Assembly: GCA_036261625.1 (NCBI GenBank) | Contig: DATAKL010000009.1 | Span: 7,271 to 71,270, forward strand | Length of the DNA stretch: 64,000 nucleotides | Source: JAAXKN01 sp036261625 | GTDB lineage: Bacteria; Bacteroidota; Ignavibacteria; Ignavibacteriales; SURF-24 | Direction of reading: 5' to 3' | The notes under the pieces: generated by a model | Database searches by the model: none | What the model was told of the DNA's origin: nothing | What the model saw: the letters and a program-made list of their open reading frames with translations, nothing else | Made by a program: the position numbers and the translations under genes | In this document: positions 1 to 7,856 of the stretch, piece after piece | Layout of the letters: every line of letters begins with the position of its first letter | Position numbering within the stretch: position 1 is the stretch's first letter

Positions 1-111
1 ATAAGCACGAGGGAAACTATGATGATATACTTTCTTTTCATTTATTTACCTGAATTAGTATTCCTGAAGGAAAAGCCGGCCGAAGAAGTAACCGCTTTTG
101 ATGAAGTTTAA
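1..111 (+). CDS. Possible 3' end of an upstream gene (partial)
   Basis: The first frame is open from the window edge to TAA at 109-111 and would give about 36 residues ending in an acidic tail (KPAEEVTAFDEV). The third frame is also open from the edge, to TGA at 51-53, and would end HEGNYDDILSFHLFT. Either could be the end of a gene that starts outside the window. Nothing in the short piece identifies a family, and chance openness is possible. Confidence 0.2.
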   Translation: MSTRETMMIYFLFIYLPELVFLKEKPAEEVTAFDEV

Positions 112-224
112 TTTAATGAATGGGCTCTTTATATTCAAATCCCGTTAAAACTCCTTCTTTTGACTTATAATTTAAGGAGATTTTTTTATAAAAAATGTTC
201 TGTGACTTTTTCTTTCAAAGTGCT

Positions 225-232
225 TACCTTTG
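225..232 (+). promoter_or_regulatory. Putative -7 promoter box (TACCTTTG)
   Basis: TACCTTTG matches the TAnnTTTG -7 box used by the Bacteroidota primary sigma factor. It lies about 48 bases before the ATG at 280, so it supports the shorter start for the glycosidase gene. No convincing -33 TTG is seen at the expected spacing. Confidence 0.4.
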
Positions 233-279
233 GGAAAACTGCTTTCATTTTTATTCAATATCATCGGGAAATAATTTTC

Positions 280-1776
280 ATGAAAAAACTTATTCTTTTT
301 CTCTTAGCCTTTTCTTTTACGGGGCTTTTTGCACAGGAGACCGTTCCCCCCAAAAGGGAATTCAGGGGCGCCTGGGTGGCAACGGTAGCCAATATCGACT
401 GGCCCACAAATAAAAATGCCACCTCAGGAGAACAGATTGCAGAACTGGTTTCCATAATGGACAGGCTGAAGGCCTCGGGCGTTAATGCTGTTATATTCCA
501 GATAAGAACCGAGTGCGACGCCCTCTATCAGTCCAAAATTGAACCCTGGTCGTACTGGCTGACCGGAAAGCAGGGCAAAGCACCCGAGCCATTTTTTGAC
601 CCCCTGCAGTTTGCAATCAGTGAAGCCCACGCCAGAGGCATGGAGCTCCACGCCTGGTTTAACCCCTACAGGGCAGTTAAGGGGATAGGCGAATACGAAG
701 CTGCCCCCAATCACGTCTCGGTTCTTCATCCCGACTGGCTTCTGACCTTTAAGGATTACAAGATGCTGGATCCGGGTCTTCCTGAAGTGAAAAATTATGT
801 TCTCTCCATTGTCTCCGACGTCCTCAGGCGCTATGACGTAGACGGAATTCACTTTGACGACTACTTCTACCCCTACGGACCCAAGGTCTCAAACGAGGAC
901 TCACTGACCTATGCAAAGTATCACGGCAGCTTTACAAACGTCGACGACTGGAGAAGAAACAACATAAACAGCCTTATGGCAAGCATTTATGATACCATTA
1001 AGGTTATTAAGCCCAGGGTAAAGTTCGGTATAAGCCCGTTCGGAATTGTTGAAAATAAGTACGCCGGCACAGATGGTTTCCAGTCCTACAATATTCTTTA
1101 CTGCGACCCGTTGACATGGATTAAAAATAAGAGTCTGGACTACATGAACCCTCAGCTTTACTGGGAAATAGGCCACGCAAGGGCGGATTACGGAAAGCTT
1201 CTTCCCTGGTGGGCTTCTGTAACCAAGGATATGCACCTTTACATCGGACAGTTCTCCAGTCAGATGGCAGCTCCTAAATACAAGGGTAAGAAAACTGAGC
1301 TTGAAGACCAGATGAGGTTAAACCGCACAACTCCGAACGTCCAGGGAGAGGTATTCTTCAGCTCTAAGAGCCTGACAGATAACTATTCGGGTTTTGCTGA
1401 CACCTTGAAGAATAATTTCTATAAGTATCCGGCACTTCCTCCCTTAATGCCATGGAAAGAGACCACGCCCCCTCTATCACCGGAAAACCTTACCGTTAAG
1501 GGGGATTCTACGGGAGCAACCTTAGAGTGGACCGCCCCCAAAGCTGCCAGCGACGGAGAGACTGCAAGCTACTACGCCGTCTACCGCTTTACGGATAAGG
1601 ATGAGATAAACACTGAAGACCCGAGATTTCTCCTTGGTGTAATCTCTTCCAGGAAAACAAAGTATAAGGACCCCGTTAAGCTTTCTGAGGGCGCAAAGTA
1701 CATATATATAGTTACAGCACTCGACCGCCTGTTTAATGAAAGCGAAAAAAGCTCCACAACCCTGAGCCTTAAGTAA
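280..1776 (+). CDS. Secreted glycosyl hydrolase-like 10 (GHL10/DUF187, YngK-like) protein with C-terminal Fn3-like domain
   Basis: About 498 residues from the ATG at 280. This start is preferred because it opens directly on a signal peptide (MKKLILFLLAF...GLFAQ), while a longer in-frame start at 160 would precede the likely promoter. The mature protein begins REFRGAWVATVANIDWP, a hallmark of the GHL10 TIM-barrel family, and continues with the DGIHFDDYFYPY segment that carries the probable acidic active-site residues. Known relatives are envelope or extracellular enzymes acting on peptidoglycan-related or other glycans; the substrate cannot be read here. The last 90 or so residues look like a fibronectin type III domain (PPLSPENLTV...). 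A strong terminator follows at once, so this is probably a single-gene transcript. Confidence 0.85.
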   Translation: MKKLILFLLAFSFTGLFAQETVPPKREFRGAWVATVANIDWPTNKNATSGEQIAELVSIMDRLKASGVNAVIFQIRTECDALYQSKIEPWSYWLTGKQGKAPEPFFDPLQFAISEAHARGMELHAWFNPYRAVKGIGEYEAAPNHVSVLHPDWLLTFKDYKMLDPGLPEVKNYVLSIVSDVLRRYDVDGIHFDDYFYPYGPKVSNEDSLTYAKYHGSFTNVDDWRRNNINSLMASIYDTIKVIKPRVKFGISPFGIVENKYAGTDGFQSYNILYCDPLTWIKNKSLDYMNPQLYWEIGHARADYGKLLPWWASVTKDMHLYIGQFSSQMAAPKYKGKKTELEDQMRLNRTTPNVQGEVFFSSKSLTDNYSGFADTLKNNFYKYPALPPLMPWKETTPPLSPENLTVKGDSTGATLEWTAPKAASDGETASYYAVYRFTDKDEINTEDPRFLLGVISSRKTKYKDPVKLSEGAKYIYIVTALDRLFNESEKSSTTLSLK

Positions 1777-1783
1777 TTCTTTT

Positions 1784-1821
1784 TTAAGAGGCGGAGCACG
1801 CAAAAAAGCTCCGCCTCTTAA
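1784..1821 (+). terminator. Terminator hairpin after the GHL10 gene
   Basis: Arms at 1784-1797 and 1808-1821 (TTAAGAGGCGGAGC and its complement) enclose a 10-base loop. It lies 8 bases after the stop codon. The 3' side lacks a long T run, while the 5' side has TTCTTTTTT, so it could act in either direction. Confidence 0.6.
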
Positions 1822-1842
1822 GACTATCCGAAATTTCATACC

Positions 1843-1872
1843 AAACCGCTTTCAGCGGTTTCATATTTGTAG
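1843..1872. repeat. Short palindrome with CATATTTGTAG tail
   Basis: An AAACCGCT/AGCGGTTT hairpin is followed by CATATTTGTAG. Related arm-variant palindromes lie at 1942-1959 (AAACCAC...GTGGTTT), 2098-2114 (GAACAGC...GCTGTTC) and 2246-2263 (GAACCAC...GTGGTTC), and again near 63,454 and 63,528. The stem bases differ between copies but stay self-complementary. Confidence 0.65.
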
Positions 1873-1983
1873 AAAAACGGACCCCAAAACAATTCAGCCC
1901 GCCAGAGGCGGTCTATATGCCTTTATTTACCTGAAAATATGAAACCACTGACGTGGTTTGGAAGAGGTTTTTGTTCCATATTG

Positions 1984-2075
1984 CTACAAATAGGTAGCCG
2001 CTAAAGCGGATAGAAAGGAATGTCTCTATACTGTAGGGAATCCTCCTAACTGCGTTAGCAGTTACCTATTTGTAG
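1984..2075. repeat. 92-bp nested inverted repeat, copy 1
   Basis: The ends are CTACAAATAGGTA and its exact complement TACCTATTTGTAG. Two internal hairpins follow inside the ends: CCGCTAAAGCGG near the left and AACTGCGTTAGCAGTT near the right, separated by a less conserved core. Folded as one strand this gives a junction with two side arms. There is no reading frame inside. It could be a REP/MITE-like mobile palindrome or a structured transcript. Confidence 0.8.
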
Positions 2076-2121
2076 GGACCGTGTAAAAAACCTCCCCGAA
2101 CAGCGTAGCTGTTCCATCAGA

Positions 2122-2219
2122 CTACAAATAGGTAGCCGCTAAAGCGGATAGAAAAGGAAAAACTTTGTTCTGAATACAAAGGGATTTTTCTAACTGCGTT
2201 AGCAGTTACCTATTTGTAG
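2122..2219. repeat. 98-bp nested inverted repeat, copy 2
   Basis: Same end sequences and the same two internal hairpins as the copy at 1984-2075. The core between the hairpins differs in sequence and is 6 bases longer. Confidence 0.8.
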
Positions 2220-2315
2220 AAACAGGGACCCCAAAATCCATTCTGAACCACGTAGTGGTTCCATAGGCCAATTCATGCAAAATCTTCAACATGAAATTGT
2301 TTTTTTATTCCGTTC

Positions 2316-2407
2316 CTACAAATAGGTAGCCGCTAAAGCGGTTAGGAAGGAATGTCTCTATATTGAAGGGAAATTTCCTAACTGCGTCAGCAGTTACCTA
2401 TTTGTAG
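2316..2407. repeat. 92-bp nested inverted repeat, copy 3
   Basis: Third copy in the same gap. The right internal hairpin is AACTGCGTCAGCAGTT (one loop base changed) and the core resembles copy 1. Apart from these repeats and small palindromes, the gap 1822-2527 shows no gene. Confidence 0.8.
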
Positions 2408-2527
2408 GAGTCAAACCGCCCTTAAATTTCTTTTCCGATTTACGAATTACTGACTGTTAATTTTGCCTAAAAGCTCTTATGTTTGTATCCATTACCAATC
2501 AAAAAACATATAAGAAAGCAGTCATAA

Positions 2528-3742
2528 ATGAAGAAACCTGAACTAATGGCTCCGGCAGGCGACTGGACCATGCTCACTACGGCCGTAAATAGCGGGGCAG
2601 ACGCGGTTTATTTCGGCATTGAAAAGCTGAATATGAGGGCAAAAGCCAGGAATTTTACGCTTGAGGGCCTTCCTGAAATTGTATCCTTCTGCAAAGAGCA
2701 CGGGGTTAAGACCTATCTTACACTGAACACTATAATTTTTGAAGAGGAAGTCCAGGAGCTTGACGAAATCATCCCCGCGGCAAAAAAAGCGGGCGTGGAT
2801 ATGATAATATGCTGGGATCTGGCCCTTGTCGAGAAGTGCCGGGAGCACGATATGCCCTTCTGCGTATCCACTCAGGCCTCAATTTCCAACTCAGCCTCGG
2901 CAAACCTCTTTAAGTCCCTGGGAGCACGCAGGATTGTCATGGCACGCGAGTGCTCCCTGGATGAAATTAAGAAAATCCGGGCAAAAACAGACCTTGAGAT
3001 AGAAGCTTTCATACACGGAGCAATGTGCGTTGCCGTTAGCGGAAGATGCTTTATGAGCCACCACCTCTTCGGAAAAAGCGCAAACCGCGGCGAATGCATT
3101 CAGCCCTGCCGCAGGGAATACGAGGTAAAGGACAATCAAATAGATAAATCGATGCTCCTGGGGGAGGACTACGTAATGTCGCCCAAGGATCTGTGCTCCA
3201 TTGAATATATAGATTTGTTAATTGAGGCGGGAATAGACTCTTTTAAGATTGAAGGGCGGAAAAGAAGTCCCGAATACGTTGCCAAGACGGTTTCAGTCTA
3301 CAGAAAGGCAATTGACTTGTACTTTGAGGGGAAGTTAACCGGCGAAATTAAGAAAGATATGCTCCATGAGCTTGAAAAAGTCTATAACAGGGGCTTTTCC
3401 TCTGGATTTTATTTCGATGTCCCAAGTTCAGCCGAATATGCCACTATTTACGGGAGCATAGCTACAACTAAAAAGGAATACGTCGGGAAAGTAATAAATT
3501 ATTACAAAAAGACGGCTATTGCGCACATTAAGCTGGAAACAGGGAATATAACCGTCGGTGAAGACCTTCTTGTAATAGGTCAGACGACAGGCGTTGTGGA
3601 GTTAAAACTCCCGAATATGGTAAATAACGAACTTCCTGTAACCGAGGCCCGGAAAGGCGACGAGGTTACATTTGAGTGCAGTGAGGTTATCCGTCCTAAG
3701 GACATGGTTTACAAAGTCATTCCGGCACGGCAGCCCATTTAA
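2528..3742 (+). CDS. Peptidase U32 family protein, TrhP/YegQ-like tRNA uridine hydroxylation protein
   Basis: 404 residues starting MKKPELMAPAGDWTML, the usual opening of the U32 family. The signature around residues 159-176 (EAFIHGAMCVAVSGRC) is present. Cysteines at 167, 174, 190 and 194 match the four expected to hold an iron-sulfur cluster. Family members near this length (TrhP in Escherichia coli, YrrO in Bacillus) are known to make 5-hydroxyuridine at tRNA position 34 from prephenate. The alternative is RlhA, which is longer and acts on 23S rRNA; the length here favours the TrhP type. The family name peptidase is historical. Confidence 0.85.
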   Translation: MKKPELMAPAGDWTMLTTAVNSGADAVYFGIEKLNMRAKARNFTLEGLPEIVSFCKEHGVKTYLTLNTIIFEEEVQELDEIIPAAKKAGVDMIICWDLALVEKCREHDMPFCVSTQASISNSASANLFKSLGARRIVMARECSLDEIKKIRAKTDLEIEAFIHGAMCVAVSGRCFMSHHLFGKSANRGECIQPCRREYEVKDNQIDKSMLLGEDYVMSPKDLCSIEYIDLLIEAGIDSFKIEGRKRSPEYVAKTVSVYRKAIDLYFEGKLTGEIKKDMLHELEKVYNRGFSSGFYFDVPSSAEYATIYGSIATTKKEYVGKVINYYKKTAIAHIKLETGNITVGEDLLVIGQTTGVVELKLPNMVNNELPVTEARKGDEVTFECSEVIRPKDMVYKVIPARQPI

Positions 3743-3749
3743 TTTTTCT

Positions 3750-3836
3750 GTAGGGGCGGGCGGCGCCCGCCCGGAAGGGCAAAAACAATCAAATACAAAA
3801 TGCCAAGCCGTTCGGGCGAGCGCCGCCCGCCCCTAC
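3750..3836. repeat. G+C-rich inverted repeat
   Basis: GTAGGGGCGGGCGGCGCCC... at 3750 pairs with ...GCGCCGCCCGCCCCTAC ending at 3836 with one mismatch over about 23 bases. The loop is A-rich. It lies 7 bases after the U32 stop codon and before the proS promoter, so it may also act as a terminator. Its base composition is unlike the surroundings, as for a MITE-like insert. Confidence 0.7.
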
Positions 3837-3841
3837 ATTTT

Positions 3842-3873
3842 TTTGATTTAGCCACGTCAATTCCTTATCTTTG
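3842..3873 (+). promoter_or_regulatory. Bacteroidota-type promoter for proS
   Basis: A TTTG at 3842-3845 is followed after 20 bases by TATCTTTG at 3866-3873. This fits the -33 TTG / -7 TAnnTTTG pattern. Transcription should start near 3880, which places the proS start at 3919 and excludes the longer frame from 3871. Confidence 0.6.
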
Positions 3874-3918
3874 TCTATTGTACAAAAAGTGTTTTTATCA
3901 AGTAATCAATATAATACT

Positions 3919-5604
3919 ATGAAGTTAAGCAAAGCTTTTATTCCGACCTTAAAAGAGGTCCCGACTGACGCAATAATTCCAAGCCACATTTTAATGCTCC
4001 GTACCGGCATGGTGCGCATGCTTTCAGCTGGAATTTATTCATTTCTGCCATTGGGCTATACAGTGGTTAAGAAGGTTGTTGAAATCATCCGCGAGGAGAT
4101 GGATGCCATAGGCGGACAGGAATTCCACCTTCCGGCCTTAAACCCGAGGGAAATCTGGGAAGAGACAAACCGCGTTGAGGCCTTCGGCGACACCATGTTC
4201 CACATTAAAAACAGGGAATACGTCCTGGCCCCGACACACGAGGAAATAATGACTTACCACGCCAAGGGTGTCGTTAAATCCTATAAGGATATGCCGCAGA
4301 TCTGGTACCAGATACAGACAAAGTTCAGAAATGAAGCGCGCCCAAAAAGCGGTGTTATAAGAGGCCGTCAGTTCTTAATGAAAGACGCTTATTCATTCGA
4401 TACTTCATGGGAAAACCTGGACAAGTCCTACGCCCTGCACGACGGGGCCTACAGGAGGATATTCGACCGCTGCGGCCTCAAGTATTTTGTTGTCGGTGCT
4501 TCCTCGGGCGCCATGGGAGGCAGCCGCTCGGAAGAATTCATGGTTAAATCGGAGGCAGGTGAAGATACCGTGGCACATTGCGAAATGTGCGGATACGCTG
4601 CAAACGTAGAGGTTGCAACCTCTGTTGTAGACGGCGCTCCAAGATCCCAGGAGTCACTTGAAATAAATGAAATCTCAACTCCCAATGTGAAGTCAATTGA
4701 TGAACTTTGTGAGTTCCTAAAGATAAATGAGACTCAGTGCGCAAAGTCGAGAGTTTATATCCATAACGATCAGCCGGTATTAGTCCTTATGCTTGGAAAC
4801 GACGAAGTAAATGAGACCAAGCTTGGAAGTGTCCTTCCGGGCACGTTAAGACCGGGGCATCCTGATGAACTGAAAGAAATTACGGGCGCTGAAGCAGGCT
4901 CAATTGGTCCTATCGGTTTTAAGGGAAGAATTATTGCAGACCTCCGCTTAAAAGACGCAAATAATCTCTATAGCGGCGCAAACAAAAACGACTATCATAT
5001 CGGCGGAATTGACATGACCCGTGACGTCCCAAGTGCCGAATACTTCGACTTAAGAACCGTTCAGGCAGGCGAGACCTGTACAAGGTGCGGCGGAACGCTC
5101 GACGTATTTAAGGCAATTGAGCTTGGACACATTTTTAAGCTCGGAACAAAGTATTCTGAAGCCATGGGAGCCACTTTCCTGGATGAACAGGGAAAAGTTA
5201 ACCCGATCATCATGGGCAGCTACGGCATTGGCGTTGAACGCGTTATTGCGTGCTACATCGAACAGCACCACGACGAAAAAGGGATCGTCTGGGATAAGAC
5301 ACTGGCCCCGTACCAGATCCACCTCATGGGCCTTAACATGAAAAAACAGGAAGTCATAGACGCATCAAACAGGATCTATAAGGATCTTGAGGCTATGAAC
5401 TACGACGTTCTTTTTGACGACAGGGTGGATGCACAGGCAGGCTTCAAGTTTAATGATGCCGACCTTTTGGGGCTCCCCATCCAGGTAATTGTAGGCGACA
5501 AGAACCTGAAGGAAAACAAGGTTGAAGTAAAGGTAAGGGAAACAGGGGAACGCTTTACAATTGAAATTGACAGGCTTTATGATAAATTAAGAGAGCTTAT
5601 TTAA
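3919..5604 (+). CDS. proS: Proline--tRNA ligase, bacterial type with editing insertion
   Basis: 561 residues from the ATG at 3919, beginning MKLSKAFIPTLKEVP. It charges tRNA-Pro with proline in the cytosol. Visible class II features are motif 2 around TKFRNEARPKSGVIRGRQF and motif 3 around IMGSYGIGVERVIA, with the bacterial INS editing domain between them (about residues 210-380) and an anticodon-binding domain at the C-terminus. The length agrees with bacterial-type ProRS. The in-frame extension to 3871 has no signal and starts upstream of the likely transcription start. Confidence 0.97.
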   Translation: MKLSKAFIPTLKEVPTDAIIPSHILMLRTGMVRMLSAGIYSFLPLGYTVVKKVVEIIREEMDAIGGQEFHLPALNPREIWEETNRVEAFGDTMFHIKNREYVLAPTHEEIMTYHAKGVVKSYKDMPQIWYQIQTKFRNEARPKSGVIRGRQFLMKDAYSFDTSWENLDKSYALHDGAYRRIFDRCGLKYFVVGASSGAMGGSRSEEFMVKSEAGEDTVAHCEMCGYAANVEVATSVVDGAPRSQESLEINEISTPNVKSIDELCEFLKINETQCAKSRVYIHNDQPVLVLMLGNDEVNETKLGSVLPGTLRPGHPDELKEITGAEAGSIGPIGFKGRIIADLRLKDANNLYSGANKNDYHIGGIDMTRDVPSAEYFDLRTVQAGETCTRCGGTLDVFKAIELGHIFKLGTKYSEAMGATFLDEQGKVNPIIMGSYGIGVERVIACYIEQHHDEKGIVWDKTLAPYQIHLMGLNMKKQEVIDASNRIYKDLEAMNYDVLFDDRVDAQAGFKFNDADLLGLPIQVIVGDKNLKENKVEVKVRETGERFTIEIDRLYDKLRELI

Positions 5605-5658
5605 TTTAATTCCTGGTAATTTGAAATTAAGGCATGCAGAAGGAATAACAAACTTCTC

Positions 5659-5943
5659 ATGCCTTATTTTATAAAATATACAATGAACGATATCTATATT
5701 TATTCTGAAGAAAACCTGCTTGAGCAGATTCAGTCAGGGACATATGAACTTGGGTTTTATAAGGTGAGGTTCTATACCGAAGAGGGACGCCTCGCAGAAA
5801 GAAAAACCGATACAATTTCCGATTTCTATCTCTATCCAAGCGGCGGGGCCTTAAGAGATGAAAATATGAACATTGTGCTTTACAACTCCAGGTTCGATAC
5901 CTACAGAGGGTTCGTTCCTCCTCATAAAAACAAGGAAAAATAA
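5659..5943 (+). CDS. Hypothetical protein, 94 residues
   Basis: A small soluble, Tyr- and Glu-rich protein between proS and the rsmI-like gene, 10 bases ahead of the latter, so probably cotranscribed. No domain is recognised. The start at 5659 has an AAGGA about 14 bases upstream, which is long; an ATG at 5683 (MNDIYIYSEENLL) is an alternative. The C-terminus is basic (PPHKNKEK). Confidence 0.6.
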   Translation: MPYFIKYTMNDIYIYSEENLLEQIQSGTYELGFYKVRFYTEEGRLAERKTDTISDFYLYPSGGALRDENMNIVLYNSRFDTYRGFVPPHKNKEK

Positions 5944-5952
5944 GTCTGACAT

Positions 5953-6642
5953 ATGGACAACGGCAAGCTTTATCTCGTCTCAACACCTATCGGCAACTAC
6001 GATGACATTACACTCAGGGCGCTGAACACGCTGAAATCGGCAGATTTCATCATCTGCGAGGAATTCAAGGAAGCCCGCAGGCTTCTTTCACAGTATAAAA
6101 TTGAAAAAGAACTCCTATCCCTCAATGAGCACAACGAAAATGAAGGCGCCAACGACATTCTGCTAAGAATTGTGCAGGGGGAGTCGGCAGCTTTGATCTC
6201 AGACTGCGGAACGCCATTGTTCTCAGATCCAGGGCATCTTCTGGTGGACCTGTGCATAAGCCAGAAAATTGACGTAGTACCGGTTCCGGGCGCCAATTCG
6301 CTTCTGCCCGCCCTGACAGCCTCGGGCTTCGACTTTGAAAAATTCTACTTCTACGGCTGGCTTTCACCTAAAAAAGACGAACGCCGGGCTGAACTTGTAA
6401 AGCTCAAGGCAGTTAACGAGGTGATTGTTCTTATGGATACCCCCTACCGCCTGAAAACGCTCCTTCAGGACGTTGAAAAAGTCTTCGGCGCAGGCCTAAG
6501 GGTGGCTCTCGGGTATAATCTCACAATGAAGGATGAGAAGTTCTTCCGCGGCACGGTCTCCCAGGTGCTGGAGACAGCAGAAAAAAGGCAGCTCAAGGGG
6601 GAATTTGTGCTCGTTATCAATAACAAAAGATTCAGACGTTAG
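5953..6642 (+). CDS. RsmI-like SAM-dependent methyltransferase (tetrapyrrole methylase fold)
   Basis: 229 residues. The opening GKLYLVSTPIGNYDDITLRAL and the ISDCGTPLFSDPG segment are typical of RsmI, which methylates the ribose 2'-oxygen of C1402 in 16S rRNA. The PVPGANSLLPAL segment belongs to the same fold. It is somewhat shorter than E. coli RsmI (about 286) and appears to lack most of the C-terminal extension. A divergent tetrapyrrole methylase with another substrate is possible, so no symbol is given. Confidence 0.8.
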   Translation: MDNGKLYLVSTPIGNYDDITLRALNTLKSADFIICEEFKEARRLLSQYKIEKELLSLNEHNENEGANDILLRIVQGESAALISDCGTPLFSDPGHLLVDLCISQKIDVVPVPGANSLLPALTASGFDFEKFYFYGWLSPKKDERRAELVKLKAVNEVIVLMDTPYRLKTLLQDVEKVFGAGLRVALGYNLTMKDEKFFRGTVSQVLETAEKRQLKGEFVLVINNKRFRR

Positions 6643-6769
6643 TATTAAAGAGCTATGTTGTCTTTTCCCATTGATTTAGCGCGGGAATTTTGATAAAATT
6701 AGGGTAGCTTTTGAACTTTGAATTGTAAAACCGGGTTTTGCTGAATAATAGAATATAATTGGAGGAAAC

Positions 6770-7315
6770 ATGTTAAGAGTTCAGGATGTGGATTTAACGC
6801 CGAATCCCCAGGCTCTGAAATTTATATTAAGCGAAAAACTGCTTAAAAGAGAGACAAGACACTTTAAGAATAGAGAAGAGGCCCAGGCAGACCCCCTGGC
6901 AAAAGGCATTTTTGAGATCGAAGGGGTTGAATCTGTCTTTTATATGGATAAATTCGTAACCGTCGAGAAAAACCCCGCAGTTGACTGGGGCAAAATACAG
7001 ATGCCTTTTATTAAGTTTATACAGGGTTTCGATAAAGCGCTCCTTCCTGAGGAAAAAGAACCGGAGCCTTTAGGAAAAGAAGAAGAAGGCGAGCTTTTAA
7101 GGCTGATTAATGCTTTTCTGGATCAGAGAGTGCGCCCTGCCCTGGCCGGCGACGGCGGAGGTCTGGAAGTAATTGGTATAGACGGCTACCTGCTGCGCAT
7201 CCGCTACCAGGGTGCATGCGGAAGCTGCCCGAGCTCGATAAGCGGTACACTGAACGCCATTGAAAACCTGCTTAAACGCGAAATTAATCCGGCAATTGAA
7301 GTTATTCCGGGATGA
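6770..7315 (+). CDS. Nfu-type iron-sulfur cluster scaffold/carrier protein
   Basis: 181 residues with an N-terminal Nfu_N domain (about 1-90, with the TPNPQALKF motif) and a C-terminal NifU-like domain (about 105-181) carrying the CxxC pair at residues 150 and 153 (GACGSCPSS). Proteins of this layout carry Fe-S clusters to apo-enzymes in the cytosol. An acidic, charged linker joins the two domains. The start follows TTGGAGGAAAC, a good ribosome-binding site. A terminator follows. Confidence 0.9.
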   Translation: MLRVQDVDLTPNPQALKFILSEKLLKRETRHFKNREEAQADPLAKGIFEIEGVESVFYMDKFVTVEKNPAVDWGKIQMPFIKFIQGFDKALLPEEKEPEPLGKEEEGELLRLINAFLDQRVRPALAGDGGGLEVIGIDGYLLRIRYQGACGSCPSSISGTLNAIENLLKREINPAIEVIPG

Positions 7316-7362
7316 TAATTCTCCGCACAGAGTAAATCGTTCTTAAAATAGATTAAATTATA

Positions 7363-7395
7363 AAAGCCGTCCCGAAAAACTTTCGGGACGGCTTT
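7363..7395 (+). terminator. Rho-independent terminator after the nfu gene
   Basis: A perfect 15-base stem, AAAGCCGTCCCGAAA and its complement, encloses a 3-base loop. The T residues of the right arm are followed by CAATTTATCTG. Confidence 0.75.
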
Positions 7396-7413
7396 CAATT
7401 TATCTGGTACAAA

Positions 7414-7439
7414 TAAAAAAAGCGGTGCTTAAAACCGCT
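7414..7439 (-). terminator. Terminator for the small minus-strand gene
   Basis: Read on the minus strand, AGCGGTTTTAAGCACCGCT is followed by a run of seven T. It lies about 27 bases past the stop of the 54-residue gene, which supports that gene being real. Confidence 0.7.
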
Positions 7440-7465
7440 CTTTTCAAAGTAAGTCTATTCAATAA

Positions 7466-7630
7466 TTACTTTATATCGGTTACTTTGCTGACGTCGTCAA
7501 GACGGACAAACTTTTCCTGGAATTTTGTGCTTCCTTCATCTGACTTGAATGCCTTAATAACCTTTACATTAACTCCTGAAGACTTTGCCTTGTTTTTCGA
7601 CTTGTCGCCAAAGGTTTGTTGTTTAGCCAT
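7466..7630 (-). CDS. Small conserved-looking basic protein, 54 residues
   Basis: The reading frame runs from ATG at 7630 to TAA at 7466 and encodes a Lys-rich protein beginning MAKQQTFGDKSKNKAKSSG and ending DDVSKVTDIK. Support for a real gene: GGAGTAAAAGATG is a good ribosome-binding site at proper spacing, a rho-independent terminator lies just downstream on the same strand, and the sequence is balanced and low in rare features. The small size and Lys content recall ribosome- or RNA-associated small proteins of this phylum, but no family is firmly recognised. Confidence 0.75.
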   Translation of the reverse strand: MAKQQTFGDKSKNKAKSSGVNVKVIKAFKSDEGSTKFQEKFVRLDDVSKVTDIK

Positions 7631-7856
7631 CTTTTACTCCATTGAATTTATTCTCCCAAATATAAAAATATTCAGAATCAAAAAAAAGCGCTAAAGTATA
7701 CAAAAATAGGGCTCTGAAAATTGCATAATATTGGATTTGGAGTTTTTTTTGCTTAATCTTTAAATTATAAAGTCTTTGATTCTTTATTCTGTACGCCTTT
7801 GTCCGGGAGGCAGAAAGGCTTTGTAAGATCATTATCCGGAAATTAAAAGGGTTTTT

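Noticed and set aside
160..279. N-terminal extension of the GHL10 gene
   Set aside because: A signal peptide begins at 280 and a likely promoter box lies inside the extension.
1984..2407. CRISPR array
   Set aside because: The three repeats are 92-98 bp inverted repeats with internal hairpins, not short direct repeats with equal-length unique spacers, and no cas gene is present.
7425..7694. Plus-strand open frame of 89 codons
   Set aside because: It is antisense to the 54-residue minus-strand gene, which has a ribosome-binding site and terminator.
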